A stretch of 64,000 bases of DNA from Lunularia cruciata (GCA_948567375.1 OX419761.1:46600243-46664242), one strand, 5' to 3'; counted from the first letter of the stretch, positions 49,640 through 58,532 are shown. Notes: a model not told the origin generated them from the letters alone. Program-made: numbers and translations.

Positions 49640-51149
49640 GAAGTCAGGGGGAAATTGGGTGCAGGAACGCTGAGTGTTGGTGGTATCTCCAAGCTCGGTG
49701 GATCGTGGTAGCTCGATTCAGGTTCTATGTTTCCCTAGTGTGCAGAAGCTCGTGTAGTTGATGCAAATTTGGCAGTTAGGCGGACGATGTGCGGAAGCGC
49801 TGGCCAAATTTCGAGCAAAGAAGGAGCAATTTTCGAGCAGTGTTGTGATTTTGAGCTCAGGAGGTGAAGGCAGGACCAATTTGATGCGAGTTGGGCTCAA
49901 AAAGTGAAATTGAAGGTGGAGTTGGAAAGCTCTTCTCATGAAATTGTGATTTGGAAAAACCCATTTTGTCAATTTGGCTCGAGTGGAAAGTTAGCGGGGG
50001 ATTTGGCGGACATCCATCTTTAGGGTTTACGTCAGATTTGGAGGAGTTTCGCTGTTTGGCCAAATTTGGAGAAGTTCCGCTAGTTTGGAGGAGTTTCGTA
50101 GATTTGGAGAAGTTTCGCCAATTTTGGAGGAGGTTCGAAGTGGCAACAAGAAAGGCCTCATTTGGCTGAATTTCGGCGTTTCGAGGCTTCGAGGCATAGG
50201 GCTGTGGGCTATGAGAGGCTACGAAGGCCTAGAAGGGCCAGCAAGCCAGCTTGCTGGCGTGAGGCTAGCTAGTTTAGTGTAGATCTTGGTCATTGGTTGG
50301 CAAAATCTGCCTTTCTTGCTAGATTGTGCACAACAGGGTTTGACCCCTAGATCTCTTGTTCCTAGACTGGTGCCCTAGCCAACTGGTCCACCTTCACTTG
50401 TTGTCATAGTGACTGTGCCACTGTTATCTATACACATGTAGCTTTGGCTAGGAGAGGCAGTTTGATCCCATTCTTGGTGATCTTGGTAGCTTAGGACTTA
50501 GATACGAACTACTCTTATGTCAAATGCCAAATGGTGGCAGAGTCAGTCCCGTGTTGTGTTATGAGATGGAGGGTTTTTGTTTAGATTTCTTGTGATTGGA
50601 TCCCCTCCATTCTCTGCTTCCTGTTTGTGCACCACGTTTGTGTGAGGTGCCTTGACTTTTGAGCGTTGGTGCTCTGGTGTGCTCTCGGTGGTGAGGCTGG
50701 AGTGATGACCAGTCAGACTACCTTTGTTTCTCTCCGGTGAGGCAGGAAGTGATGACCTGTAGACTGTGAGAGTGCATGTAATGATGGCAGGTTACAGGTT
50801 GCCCTTCCCCTAGTGTAGTTATCTCGGTAGAGTTACATTAGTGGGTGGTGTTTAGTTGGTGTTGGCACGTGGTGGTGTTGGCACTTGGTGGAGCACTTGC
50901 AGTTGCGACTTGCGGTTGCAGTTGGTGGTTCGGGTTTGCTGTTGCAGTTACGTGGTCACGACGGAGTTCTTTGGAGATTCCAGAGGAGTTAGCCCTGCAG
51001 TACACAGTGGGTTTACTTGGAGTGGTACTCGGTATCAGCCTGTATCTCAGGTCCCAGTGAGGGAGGAGATTGACTCTGAGTTGGAGTTCGACACAGGAGC
51101 TGATTCAGTTGAGAGTGCACTTGGTGTGTCCGCACCGTTGTTGTGGGAC
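49640..51149 (+). other. Long untranslated leader of the DNMT retrotransposon
   Basis: About 1.5 kb between primer site and the first ATG of Gag. It contains a degenerate tandem repeat (50,035-50,140) and only short open frames. The polyprotein frame is already open from 50,856 but has no ATG before 51,150, and the in-frame residues there are Trp/Cys/Gly-rich and unlike Gag. A packaging signal or internal ribosome entry could reside here; the sequence does not show which. Confidence 0.6.
50035..50140 (+). repeat. Tandem repeat in the leader, about 5 units
   Basis: Five degenerate units of roughly 18-24 bp with core tttggagRagttYcg (R purine, Y pyrimidine) follow each other. Unit length varies. 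Could be a packaging or structural element, or slippage. Confidence 0.75.
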
Positions 51150-54100
51150 ATGGACGAGATTTATGGGGCCTCCAAAGGCCCTAGGCGTTACTCTGGTACA
51201 GTGGGTACCATTGAGTTGGATGACTTCATCCAAGAGTTTGATAGTTGGTGTGATCTGCAGCAGATGCGGAACCCGACTTTGTTCACACCTTTCATGGCAT
51301 GGAAGGGGTTGTTTCAGCACTTGGAGGGTCCACCAATGGACGACTACCATGAGTTCAGGACAGCTCATTTGGAGGAGATTGAGTTATGGAGACAATATTG
51401 GTCTCCACACTATGTCTCCATCACTTCAGGTTCGGTGGCCAGGAGTAGGTCGGCTGTACCTACGAGTTCTAGCTCGAGTAGTGTTGGTGGAGCTAGTGGA
51501 GGTGCACTAGTTGGAGATAGTGCTACTACGAGTGGAGGTACCGCTGTAGGAGGTGGTGTGGTACCAGGGTTTAACCCCATGGTTGAGTTCTTCCTATGTT
51601 TGAGGCAGAACTACCAGGGAGTGCGGATTGACAAGCTGAGGAGCTTGCAGGAGTTCCAGCGGAAGGCTGGAGAGAGCCTACGCGAGGCATACACTCGCAT
51701 GAGGCGGCTGATCAGTTTCACTCAGGGAGTTACTGAGGCCCAGGCAGTCCAGTTTTGGTATGGGATACTGGACAGGGAGTTGCGACGTAGAGTTTGTGAT
51801 GCTACGTTGTTGCAGGCTACTTCGCCCACTTTGGCAGTAGTCTTTGGTTTGGCTGAGCGTATTGAGCTCAACATGGTGGAGGAGAGAGTGGTGACATCTG
51901 GATTTGGTAGGGAGACCTCATCCACGGTTGTGACTTCTTCTAGAGTGCAGCAGAGTGCACCACGCCCAGTTGGTTTTCGAGGAGAGGGTGGACAGCCCAG
52001 ATCCTATGGAGCGAGTGGAGGGCCTAGTGGAGTTAGACCCTTACCCTCATTTTTGGGTCAGCAGCAGCCAGTGAGTGGTGGTGTTGCTTGTTGGACTTGT
52101 GGTGGACCTCACCATAGGAGAGAGTGTACTCAGGGCAGCGGACCTGATACCTCTGGTGCATCACAGCCAGCACAGAGGCAGTGTGAGCATTGCCATAGAT
52201 TTGGTCATACTAGTGACCGGTGTTTTGACCTACACCCGGAGTTACGGAGTGGTAGGGCTACTATGGCAGGTAGTAGAGGAGCTCCAGTTTATGGAGGACG
52301 AGGTGGTAGAGGTGGTGGTAGAGGATCTACACCTAGTAGGGGTGCAGTACCCGCCCTTACTTCTGACACAACTATGGCTACTCGGATTGAGCAGTTGGAG
52401 CAAAGATTGGCTAGTATGGCTATTGCTCAGAGGAGATCAGATTTGGGTGCTGAGGCTTCCACCTCATATGCTGGTGATAGAGATGCTTTGGACTTCATGT
52501 GCGGAGCAGCACAGGTGGATGCATCTGTAGCAGTGACTAGGAGTGCAGTACGTGCTCCAGAGCCTAGAGGAGCATCAGTGGAGTTGGACCCACAGAGAGG
52601 AGAGGTTGGGAGACAGGTCAGACTTCCCCAGTCTTTCACGCTATCTGAGGCATTGCAGATGACATCCATGGTTCCTAGACGTCCCAGTGCAGGTGTGGTA
52701 GGTGGTGATGGAGTACCTGATGGAGTACCTGCTAGTCAGCCACCTGCTACTACACAGACTGAGTCTAGCATGATGTTGGGGGCGGCTCAGCTGATTATGC
52801 GGCATCCTTTATTTTCAGCCAGTGACATGTTTACATTGGGAGTGGACCCAGCCCCAATGTTCCGGTTGGATGCCACGTTGTGTGAGAGTAGGGATGGTGC
52901 AGTTCCTACTACTAGAGCAGAGGTGGTTGGTAGTGGAGCTGACTTGGTTGAGGAGCATGGGATCCGTTCAACGACCAGTGGTTTATGGCAGGCAGCAACG
53001 GCTAGACTGGAGGAGTTGCCAGCTAGACCGGCCTTTGAGAGAGCGCGGTTTACACCTGGTGTTGTCCTATTGGATAACCAGAGGGGGATCTTTCGTTTGG
53101 TAGGACCTTCAGGGAAGGTCTATACACCACAGAGAGTCTTGTTAGACTCTGGTGCGCAGCCCCTTATGTTGGGGAAGGCTGCAGTTGTTGGTCTCGAGTT
53201 ACGGAAGACCGATGTGGAGAGGTGTCCATTTCAGATCCAGACATCTCTTGGTGGTGGTTCGACACAGTACATCACACGTGGGGAGCTTGTTGTCCAGGTT
53301 CAGCCTGGTCATCCAACTGATAGCTCAGTGGTGAGAGCTCAGGCTATTGCGACAATAGCTGAGTCATATGATGTGCTAGTTGGGGGAGCAGTGTTATACC
53401 CTATGGGTTTCAGTATTGACTATTGGGAGGAGACAGCCTCTTATAGACCTGGTTGGCAGTCTGGTGAGGGATGGGTATGTCGCCTACCAGTACGCTTCAG
53501 TAGTGGCAGTCTTGGCTCACTACAGTCCGGGACCATGGCAACATCAGTTTTGGCTTTCAGCGGTGCAGTTACTTGGCCTGGTGACTTGTTGGAGGGGAAC
53601 GCCCATGCAGAGGATACTCCAGTACCAGAGGAGATCACTCGGCTATGGAGTACGAGTGGGATTGTTCCATCCACCTTGGATGTTCCATTGTGGAGTTCAG
53701 AGGAGGCATTGCAGCAGCATGCGGATCAGTTGGTGCAGCAGGCTTGGAGTGGAGCCTTCGTACCATCAGGGGATGAGTGTGAGGATGAGCCTCCAGAGGC
53801 GATTGCTTTGACACCTCTGGATACCACACTCATTGCTTGGCAGTATCAAGTAGAGGGGATATGTCTATTGGAGTTGTTTGGTGGGATCAGCACCGGACTA
53901 GCTGTGGTGTTACAGGCGGGTATCCGAGTACAAAGGTACTTGTATGTAGAGAGAGATGAGACTGCTAGGCAAGTCTCTCTACATCATGTGGCACACTTGG
54001 CCTATCGGTATTCGGAGTTATTACCAATGTCAGCAGTCAGAGGTTACCAGAAGGCCTTACCAGGAGACATTTCCTTACTGGGGGCGCATGACCTAGAGAG

Positions 54101-55142
54101 ACATGGGCCTGTTCACTTGGTGATTTCTGGATGGCCATGTCAGGGACATACACGTGCGGGCCGCGGTTTGGGTCTTCAGGATCCTTGTTCTGGTGTGTTT
54201 TGGGAGATGTTACGGATACCACGACATCTCCAGGTTCATCAGTCTGTTTCTCCAGCTTACCTTTTGGAGAACGTTCCATTGATGGGTGATTCTCGCACTA
54301 GAGTGGTGGCGAGTACACATCAGGTCCATTCTTGGATGGGACCTGCTGTATTGTTAGATGCAGCCAGAGTGGGATCACGGGCTCATTGTCTTTGTCTTTG
54401 GTGGACGAACCTTTTACCCAGAGAGGTTCTACAGCGTAGTTATGATGGGATTCAGCGACTAGACCACATTCTTTTTGATGATATCTTGGATGCTGGACGT
54501 CAGTCTCAGACAGTGGTAGTGGCTGATAGGTCACCTATGGCAGTGGTGAACCTAGTTGGACAGCCTAGAGCTGCATTTCCCACACTCATGAGTTTCCCAG
54601 GCTCTCATGCTTTTCGAGAGGGAGGACCTGGACTTGTTTGGGACTCACAGTTACAACAGTTGGTGGAGCCCAATGTTGATGAGAGAGAGCGGGTGATGGG
54701 TTTTCGCACCGGTATTACCGCTGTTCCAGCAGTGTCAGAGGCATCCAGGCGTCAGGTGTTAGGTCAGGCTATGGACCTGAACTGTTTGACCTGGATTGTG
54801 AGCCTTGGTTTGGCAGAGCAGCGTAGGATGCGCTTGATAGGCATCACCACTCGGACACTTGTGAGCCCTGTGCCTATCAAGACAATTCAGGCACATGCTG
54901 GGGGCGATGGACCGAGTGGACATGGTATTCTTGGGACACATCCAGTAGCTACTAGGGAGAGTGGTCTACTTGGAGTCCATCCAGGTGAGCGTGGGCTACT
55001 TGGATTACACCCTTGGTCCACATGGGATGCAGCCAGAGGACGTATGGAGCTTGCAGCCAGAGTGGAGGGAGTTTTTCACATAGAGGTTGGGACCTCTAGT
55101 GGTCAGGAGCATGACACCATTGCTCCCAAGGGCCCAGTGTAG
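51150..55142 (+). CDS. Gag-protease-DNA cytosine methyltransferase polyprotein
   Basis: 1,330 codons from the first in-frame ATG to a UAG. Order by residue: capsid-like region (about 145-240; LREAYTRMRRLI, WYGILDRELRRRV), zinc knuckles at 314 (CX2CX3HX4C, one residue short) and 345 (canonical CX2CX4HX4C), RGG box near 381-392, and aspartic protease with DSG at 666 and DVLVGG near 735. The C5-methyltransferase covers about 900-1,225: motif I LLELFGGISTGL (906), motif IV SGWPCQ with catalytic Cys 997, motif VI LLENVP (Glu 1,040), motif VIII region 1,078, motif IX ERERVMGFRTG, motif X LGQAMDLN (1,204). Order I to X is linear, as in DNMT3 and unlike DRM. After it come three G(I/L)LGxHP repeats. 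The likely role is methylation of new element DNA or of insertion sites (inferred). Motif VIII has Cys-x-Cys instead of Arg-x-Arg, so this copy is probably inactive. Confidence 0.92.
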   Translation: MDEIYGASKGPRRYSGTVGTIELDDFIQEFDSWCDLQQMRNPTLFTPFMAWKGLFQHLEGPPMDDYHEFRTAHLEEIELWRQYWSPHYVSITSGSVARSRSAVPTSSSSSSVGGASGGALVGDSATTSGGTAVGGGVVPGFNPMVEFFLCLRQNYQGVRIDKLRSLQEFQRKAGESLREAYTRMRRLISFTQGVTEAQAVQFWYGILDRELRRRVCDATLLQATSPTLAVVFGLAERIELNMVEERVVTSGFGRETSSTVVTSSRVQQSAPRPVGFRGEGGQPRSYGASGGPSGVRPLPSFLGQQQPVSGGVACWTCGGPHHRRECTQGSGPDTSGASQPAQRQCEHCHRFGHTSDRCFDLHPELRSGRATMAGSRGAPVYGGRGGRGGGRGSTPSRGAVPALTSDTTMATRIEQLEQRLASMAIAQRRSDLGAEASTSYAGDRDALDFMCGAAQVDASVAVTRSAVRAPEPRGASVELDPQRGEVGRQVRLPQSFTLSEALQMTSMVPRRPSAGVVGGDGVPDGVPASQPPATTQTESSMMLGAAQLIMRHPLFSASDMFTLGVDPAPMFRLDATLCESRDGAVPTTRAEVVGSGADLVEEHGIRSTTSGLWQAATARLEELPARPAFERARFTPGVVLLDNQRGIFRLVGPSGKVYTPQRVLLDSGAQPLMLGKAAVVGLELRKTDVERCPFQIQTSLGGGSTQYITRGELVVQVQPGHPTDSSVVRAQAIATIAESYDVLVGGAVLYPMGFSIDYWEETASYRPGWQSGEGWVCRLPVRFSSGSLGSLQSGTMATSVLAFSGAVTWPGDLLEGNAHAEDTPVPEEITRLWSTSGIVPSTLDVPLWSSEEALQQHADQLVQQAWSGAFVPSGDECEDEPPEAIALTPLDTTLIAWQYQVEGICLLELFGGISTGLAVVLQAGIRVQRYLYVERDETARQVSLHHVAHLAYRYSELLPMSAVRGYQKALPGDISLLGAHDLERHGPVHLVISGWPCQGHTRAGRGLGLQDPCSGVFWEMLRIPRHLQVHQSVSPAYLLENVPLMGDSRTRVVASTHQVHSWMGPAVLLDAARVGSRAHCLCLWWTNLLPREVLQRSYDGIQRLDHILFDDILDAGRQSQTVVVADRSPMAVVNLVGQPRAAFPTLMSFPGSHAFREGGPGLVWDSQLQQLVEPNVDERERVMGFRTGITAVPAVSEASRRQVLGQAMDLNCLTWIVSLGLAEQRRMRLIGITTRTLVSPVPIKTIQAHAGGDGPSGHGILGTHPVATRESGLLGVHPGERGLLGLHPWSTWDAARGRMELAARVEGVFHIEVGTSSGQEHDTIAPKGPV
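53850..54820 (+). other. C5 cytosine methyltransferase domain (DNMT3-like)
   Basis: Domain-level entry. Motif I at 53,865-53,900; RYLYVERDETARQVSLHHV follows, with the acidic residue expected to contact S-adenosylmethionine. The PCQ catalytic Cys codon is 54,138-54,140, ENV is at 54,267-54,275, and the motif VIII position is at 54,381-54,398 (Ala-His-Cys-Leu-Cys-Leu). The motif IX-like segment runs 54,677-54,710 and motif X starts at 54,759. The ERVMGF...RRQVLGQ spacing matches the ERVFGF...RQRLLG region of DNMT3 enzymes. The region between VIII and IX is short, so the target-recognition domain is small, also DNMT3-like. Confidence 0.9.
54923..55015 (+). repeat. Three G(I/L)LGxHP repeats at the end of the first ORF
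   Basis: GILGTHP, GLLGVHP and GLLGLHP occur at uneven spacing of 13 and 10 residues between the methyltransferase and the UAG. No known motif; may be a flexible linker, a processing site series or a docking repeat. Confidence 0.75.
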
Positions 55143-55148
55143 CAGCCA
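55140..55148 (+). promoter_or_regulatory. UAG stop in a CAR-YYA readthrough context
   Basis: The stop reads TAG CAG CCA, matching the UAG-CAR-YYA signal known from tobamovirus-type translational readthrough, and the downstream RT frame is the same frame. This would give Gag-PR-MTase as the main product and the RT-integrase fusion as a minor one. The alternative is a decayed CAG codon, like the other stops in this copy. Confidence 0.5.
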
Positions 55149-56909
55149 GTCAGTACGTCTTCCACTCCTACTACAGTTACAGAGGATACTTGGGAGCCAG
55201 ATCTTGGACCCAAGCTTACTGGAGAGGAAAGACGGAGGGTTTGGAGGTTCTTGAGGAGTCACACGAGTTGTTTTGTCTTCAGTATGAAGGATTTGGGTGC
55301 TCTGAAGGGACCTGGTATACGGATTGAGCTGACTAGCAACACACCAGTTTTCCGACGTCCTTATTGATATAGTGATATGGAGAGGACATTGATTCAGAGC
55401 CGGAGTAGCGACCTTTTTGAGGCTGGTTTGGTGGAGATTTCACATGGAGAGTATGCATCAGCGACAGTGATGCCAGCCAAGAAGGATATGCATGGCAACT
55501 ATACAGATAGGCGGATGTGTGGAGATTACCGTCCTATCAACCGACAGACCAGGGCTGATCGGTATGCCATGCCTACACCGGAGGAGATTTTTGATGCGAT
55601 TGGGCATGCAAAGGTCTTCAGTACTTTGGATCTACGAGCGGGATATCATCAGTTGCCGATCAGGGAGGAGGATAAGTCCAAGACAACATTTTGGGCTATT
55701 GATCCTCACGGCAAGGATGTGTTATATCAGTGGAGATTCTTACCATTTGGGTTGAAGAATGCTCTTGCTGAGTTCCAAAGGGTCATGGATAGGATCCTAG
55801 CTGGACTGGATTTTGCTCGGTGCTATATTGATGACATTTTGGTGTATAGCACTACTGTGGAGGAGCATGAGAGACAGTTGTTGGAGGTGTTTGAGAGGTT
55901 GAGATCTCATGGACTCAAATTACATCCTTGGAAGTGTAGGTTCTTCCATGAGCAGGTTGAGTATTTGGGTCACACTATCTACCCCGGAGGACTTGGTGTT
56001 CAGCAGACCAAGGTGGAGGCTATTGCACGTATTCCTCGGCCTACGGATGTGAGCAGAGTGCGAGCATTCCTTGGGTTGGCGAACTTCTATCGCCGCTATG
56101 TTAGAGGATTTAGTGCCATTGCCAAGGCCTTGACGAAGCTGACCAAGCTTACACAGGAGTGGTGTTGGGGAGATGAGCAGGAGAGAGCTTTTGTAGAGCT
56201 CAAGGAGAGGTTGACATCTGCTCCTATTTTGAGGAGACCGATCAGGGGACGCCCATTTCAGGTTCACACTGATTGGAGTATGTTGGGGCTTGGAGCGGTG
56301 CTCACCCAACATGATGATGAGGAGAAGGAGTTTGTGGTGGCCTATGCTAGTCGCTCCAACAATTCAGCGGAGGCGAAGTATAGTTCATATGAGGGAGAGT
56401 GCTTGGCAGCAGTTTGGGCAGTAGCACATTTCCGATGTTACCTATTTGGTAACCCCTTCACTCTCATCACTGATCATCAGCCGCTGAAGTGGTTGATGGA
56501 GTCCGACAAGCTTTCAGGGAAGCTTGCACGATGGGCTCTGATTTTACAGGAGTATGATTTCACGATTGTTCACAGACCTGGAGTGGTGAACCGTGATGCA
56601 GATGGGTTGAGTAGAAACCCATGTCCCAGCCAGCAGGATCAGACCGGAGCACGTTGGCATGGTGAGACAGATGAGGAGATGGTGCCAAGTTGGCATGCAT
56701 CGGCCTTTTTGTGTATATTTGCAGAGACTTTGGTGATATCTCTCTCAGCGCATACAGGAGGAGTTATTGAGGTCACAGATCCAGAGAGTGAAGATATTGG
56801 TACAGTTCAGCGAGACATTCATGATGATGTCTTAGTGATGGACTATCTTCGCACTGGTGTTGTGGGTGGCACAGTTGGGGCCAAGGAGAGAGACCGTGTT
56901 CTTCAGTGA
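55143..56909 (+). pseudogene. Reverse transcriptase and RNase H (pol, broken)
   Basis: In frame with the upstream ORF. A UGA at 55,365 interrupts the conserved RRPY..YSDMER segment just before RT, at a position normally Arg. From 55,368 the frame is open for 513 codons: RT with ATVMPAKKDMHGNYTDRR, CGDYRPIN, STLDLRAGYHQLPI, LPFGLKNAL and catalytic YIDDILVYS (55,824-55,850). RNase H follows at about 56,240-56,610 with HTDWSMLGLGAVL, YEGECLAAVWAV, ITDHQPLKWL and NRDADGLSR, all catalytic acidic residues present. The frame ends at a UGA at 56,907, again where Arg is expected. Confidence 0.9.
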
Positions 56910-58256
56910 GCCAGACGGTTTAGATTGGAGGGTAGACACCTTTTGCGTGTATGGGAGGATGGTAGAGTGCGAGTAGTACCACTTCCATCACAAAGACCAT
57001 AGTTGGTCCGTCATGCTCATGAGGAGCTAGGACATTTTGGAGTAAAGCGTACATATAGCTTACTCCAGAGTCATTATTGGTGGCGCAATATGCAGACCGA
57101 GGTACAGCAGTTTGTTGCCAGATGTGTGGTTTGTGACCGAGTTAGAGCATCATTCAATGCTCCTACGCCACAGTTACACCCATTACCTATCATGGGATTG
57201 GGTTACCGTTGGAGTTTGGAGTTTGCCGGACCTTTACCGCTGACTGTGAGACATCATCGGTATGTTTTGGTGATGGTGGAGCACTTCTCCAAGTGGATTG
57301 AGTTGGTGGCACTTCTTGACAAGTCTAGTGAAGGGACAGCTTACTCGTTCCTGGATCGAGTTCTTAGTCATTTTGGTGCACCAGCTGAGGTTTTGACTGA
57401 TCAGGGTACAGAGTTCTTGGGAGAGTTTCAGGTCTTGTGTGACAAGGCTTTGATTGATCATCGTACTACATCCCGAGATCACCCTGAGGCAGATGGCTTA
57501 GCAGAGAGAGTGGTTCAGACGGTGAAGAGAGGATTGCAAAAGTATGGTTTGCAGAGAGGCCACTTGGGAGATTGGGATCTCCAGTTACCTTGGTTGGCCA
57601 TGGGCTATCGGTTCAGCCGGCAAGCCTCCTTAGCATCCTTCTCTCCATACTTTCTACTTTATGGACGAGATCCAGATTTACCTGCAGCCATTTGTCGAGA
57701 TGCTACTGTAGTTTTGGACTTGGATGACCCCAATGTATGGATGAGCGCATGTTCTCAACGGGCAGAGATCTTTCGGAGAGTGATGCCGATGGCCTTTGAG
57801 AACTTGGCGATTGCTCAGCATAGAGATACTTTACGCTATGCTACCATTCGAGGAGGAGGTTATAGACCCTCGATCCGTCGATTTCATCCAGGCAACTATG
57901 TATATCTACAGCAGACAGCACCGACGACACTTGATGTTTCTACAGGCCGCACTATCTTGAGAGTGCGCGAGGTTTTGCCATCTGGAGTCCTTGTGTTAGA
58001 AGGACGTGATGGTGTTGTTTGGAAGGATCATGTGCGCAATTGTGCGCCATGCCACCTCCCAAACATTGATGGTACTATGGACCCAAGCTTGGCACTTGTA
58101 CGTGCAGGCTTGAGGTGTATGTTATGTGGCTCTTCTGGTGGAGCTGCTACTATGTTAGTGTGTGATAGCTGTTCGAGAGGATGGCATATGGCATGTATGA
58201 CTCCTCCCCTCACGGTGGTTCCTCAGGGACAGTGGTTATGTCCTAGATGTACTTGA
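56910..58256 (+). pseudogene. Integrase with C-terminal PHD finger (pol, broken)
   Basis: Continues the same frame; a UAG at 57,000 lies just before LVRHAHEELGHFG, and from 57,003 the frame is open for 417 codons. Zinc-binding: H at 57,018 and 57,033 (HX4H) and CVVC. Core: WSLEFAGPLP, where the first catalytic Asp is Glu (57,219-57,221); LTDQGTEF with Asp at 57,399; and ADGLAERVVQ with Glu at 57,504, 35 positions on. The C-terminus (58,110-58,256) is a PHD finger with the full C4HC3 set and a Trp two residues before the last CxxC pair, ending at a UGA. No chromodomain is present. PHD fingers read histone H3 tails, so this is a likely integration-targeting module. Confidence 0.9.
58110..58256 (+). 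other. PHD finger domain
   Basis: Cysteine pairs CMLC and CDSC, then HMAC, then WLCPRC: C4HC3 with PHD-type spacing and the typical MLVCDSC and PPLTVVPQGQW segments. It ends one residue before the stop. It occupies the place of the chromodomain in E2 and E3. Confidence 0.92.
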
Positions 58257-58413
58257 CCTATAGCTAGTTCATTCTTTATATGGTATAGATTGCAGACAGG
58301 CGACTAACGATGGGGCTCCATAGCACCCGGCCTCCTGATCTTTGCCCATTAGAGGGTATACCATATACTTAGAGTAGATGGCTATCTGGAGTTAGAGGGA
58401 CCTAACCGCCAGC

Positions 58414-58425
58414 TAGGGGGGCAAT
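58414..58425 (+). other. Polypurine tract
   Basis: TAGGGGGGCAAT immediately before TGTGGCAC at 58,426. This is the expected primer for plus-strand DNA and marks 58,426 as the start of the 3' LTR. Confidence 0.65.
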
Positions 58426-58530
58426 TGTGGCACTTTAGAGTCTATGTATGACTTATGTGTGAGTTGTGCTTCTATAGTGTATGATGTTGACAGCGATGTA
58501 TGTTGTGTAGCGATGTATATACGCACGACA
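58426..58530 (+). repeat. LTR segment A, first copy (U3 start)
   Basis: 105 bp, TGTGGCACTTTAG to ACGCACGACA, following the polypurine tract; contains a TATA-like TGTATATACG. Repeated at 58,982-59,086 with two transitions. Absent at the 5' end of the element. Confidence 0.88.
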
Positions 58531-58532
58531 AC

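Noticed and set aside
50856..51149. Start of the large ORF at 50,856
   Set aside because: That codon is TTG; no ATG occurs in frame before 51,150 and the residues in between do not look like Gag.
54384..54386. His at 54,384 as a mutated motif VIII arginine
   Set aside because: Alignment to DNMT3 places His in its normal position and the two following Cys codons at the arginine sites.
53850..54820. Host DNMT gene fragment captured by chance next to a retroelement
   Set aside because: The domain is in uninterrupted frame with protease upstream and, across one stop, RT downstream, and no intron is seen; it is part of the polyprotein.
53850..54820. DRM-type plant methyltransferase
   Set aside because: DRM enzymes have motifs VI-IX-X before I-IV; here the order is I, IV, VI, VIII, IX, X.
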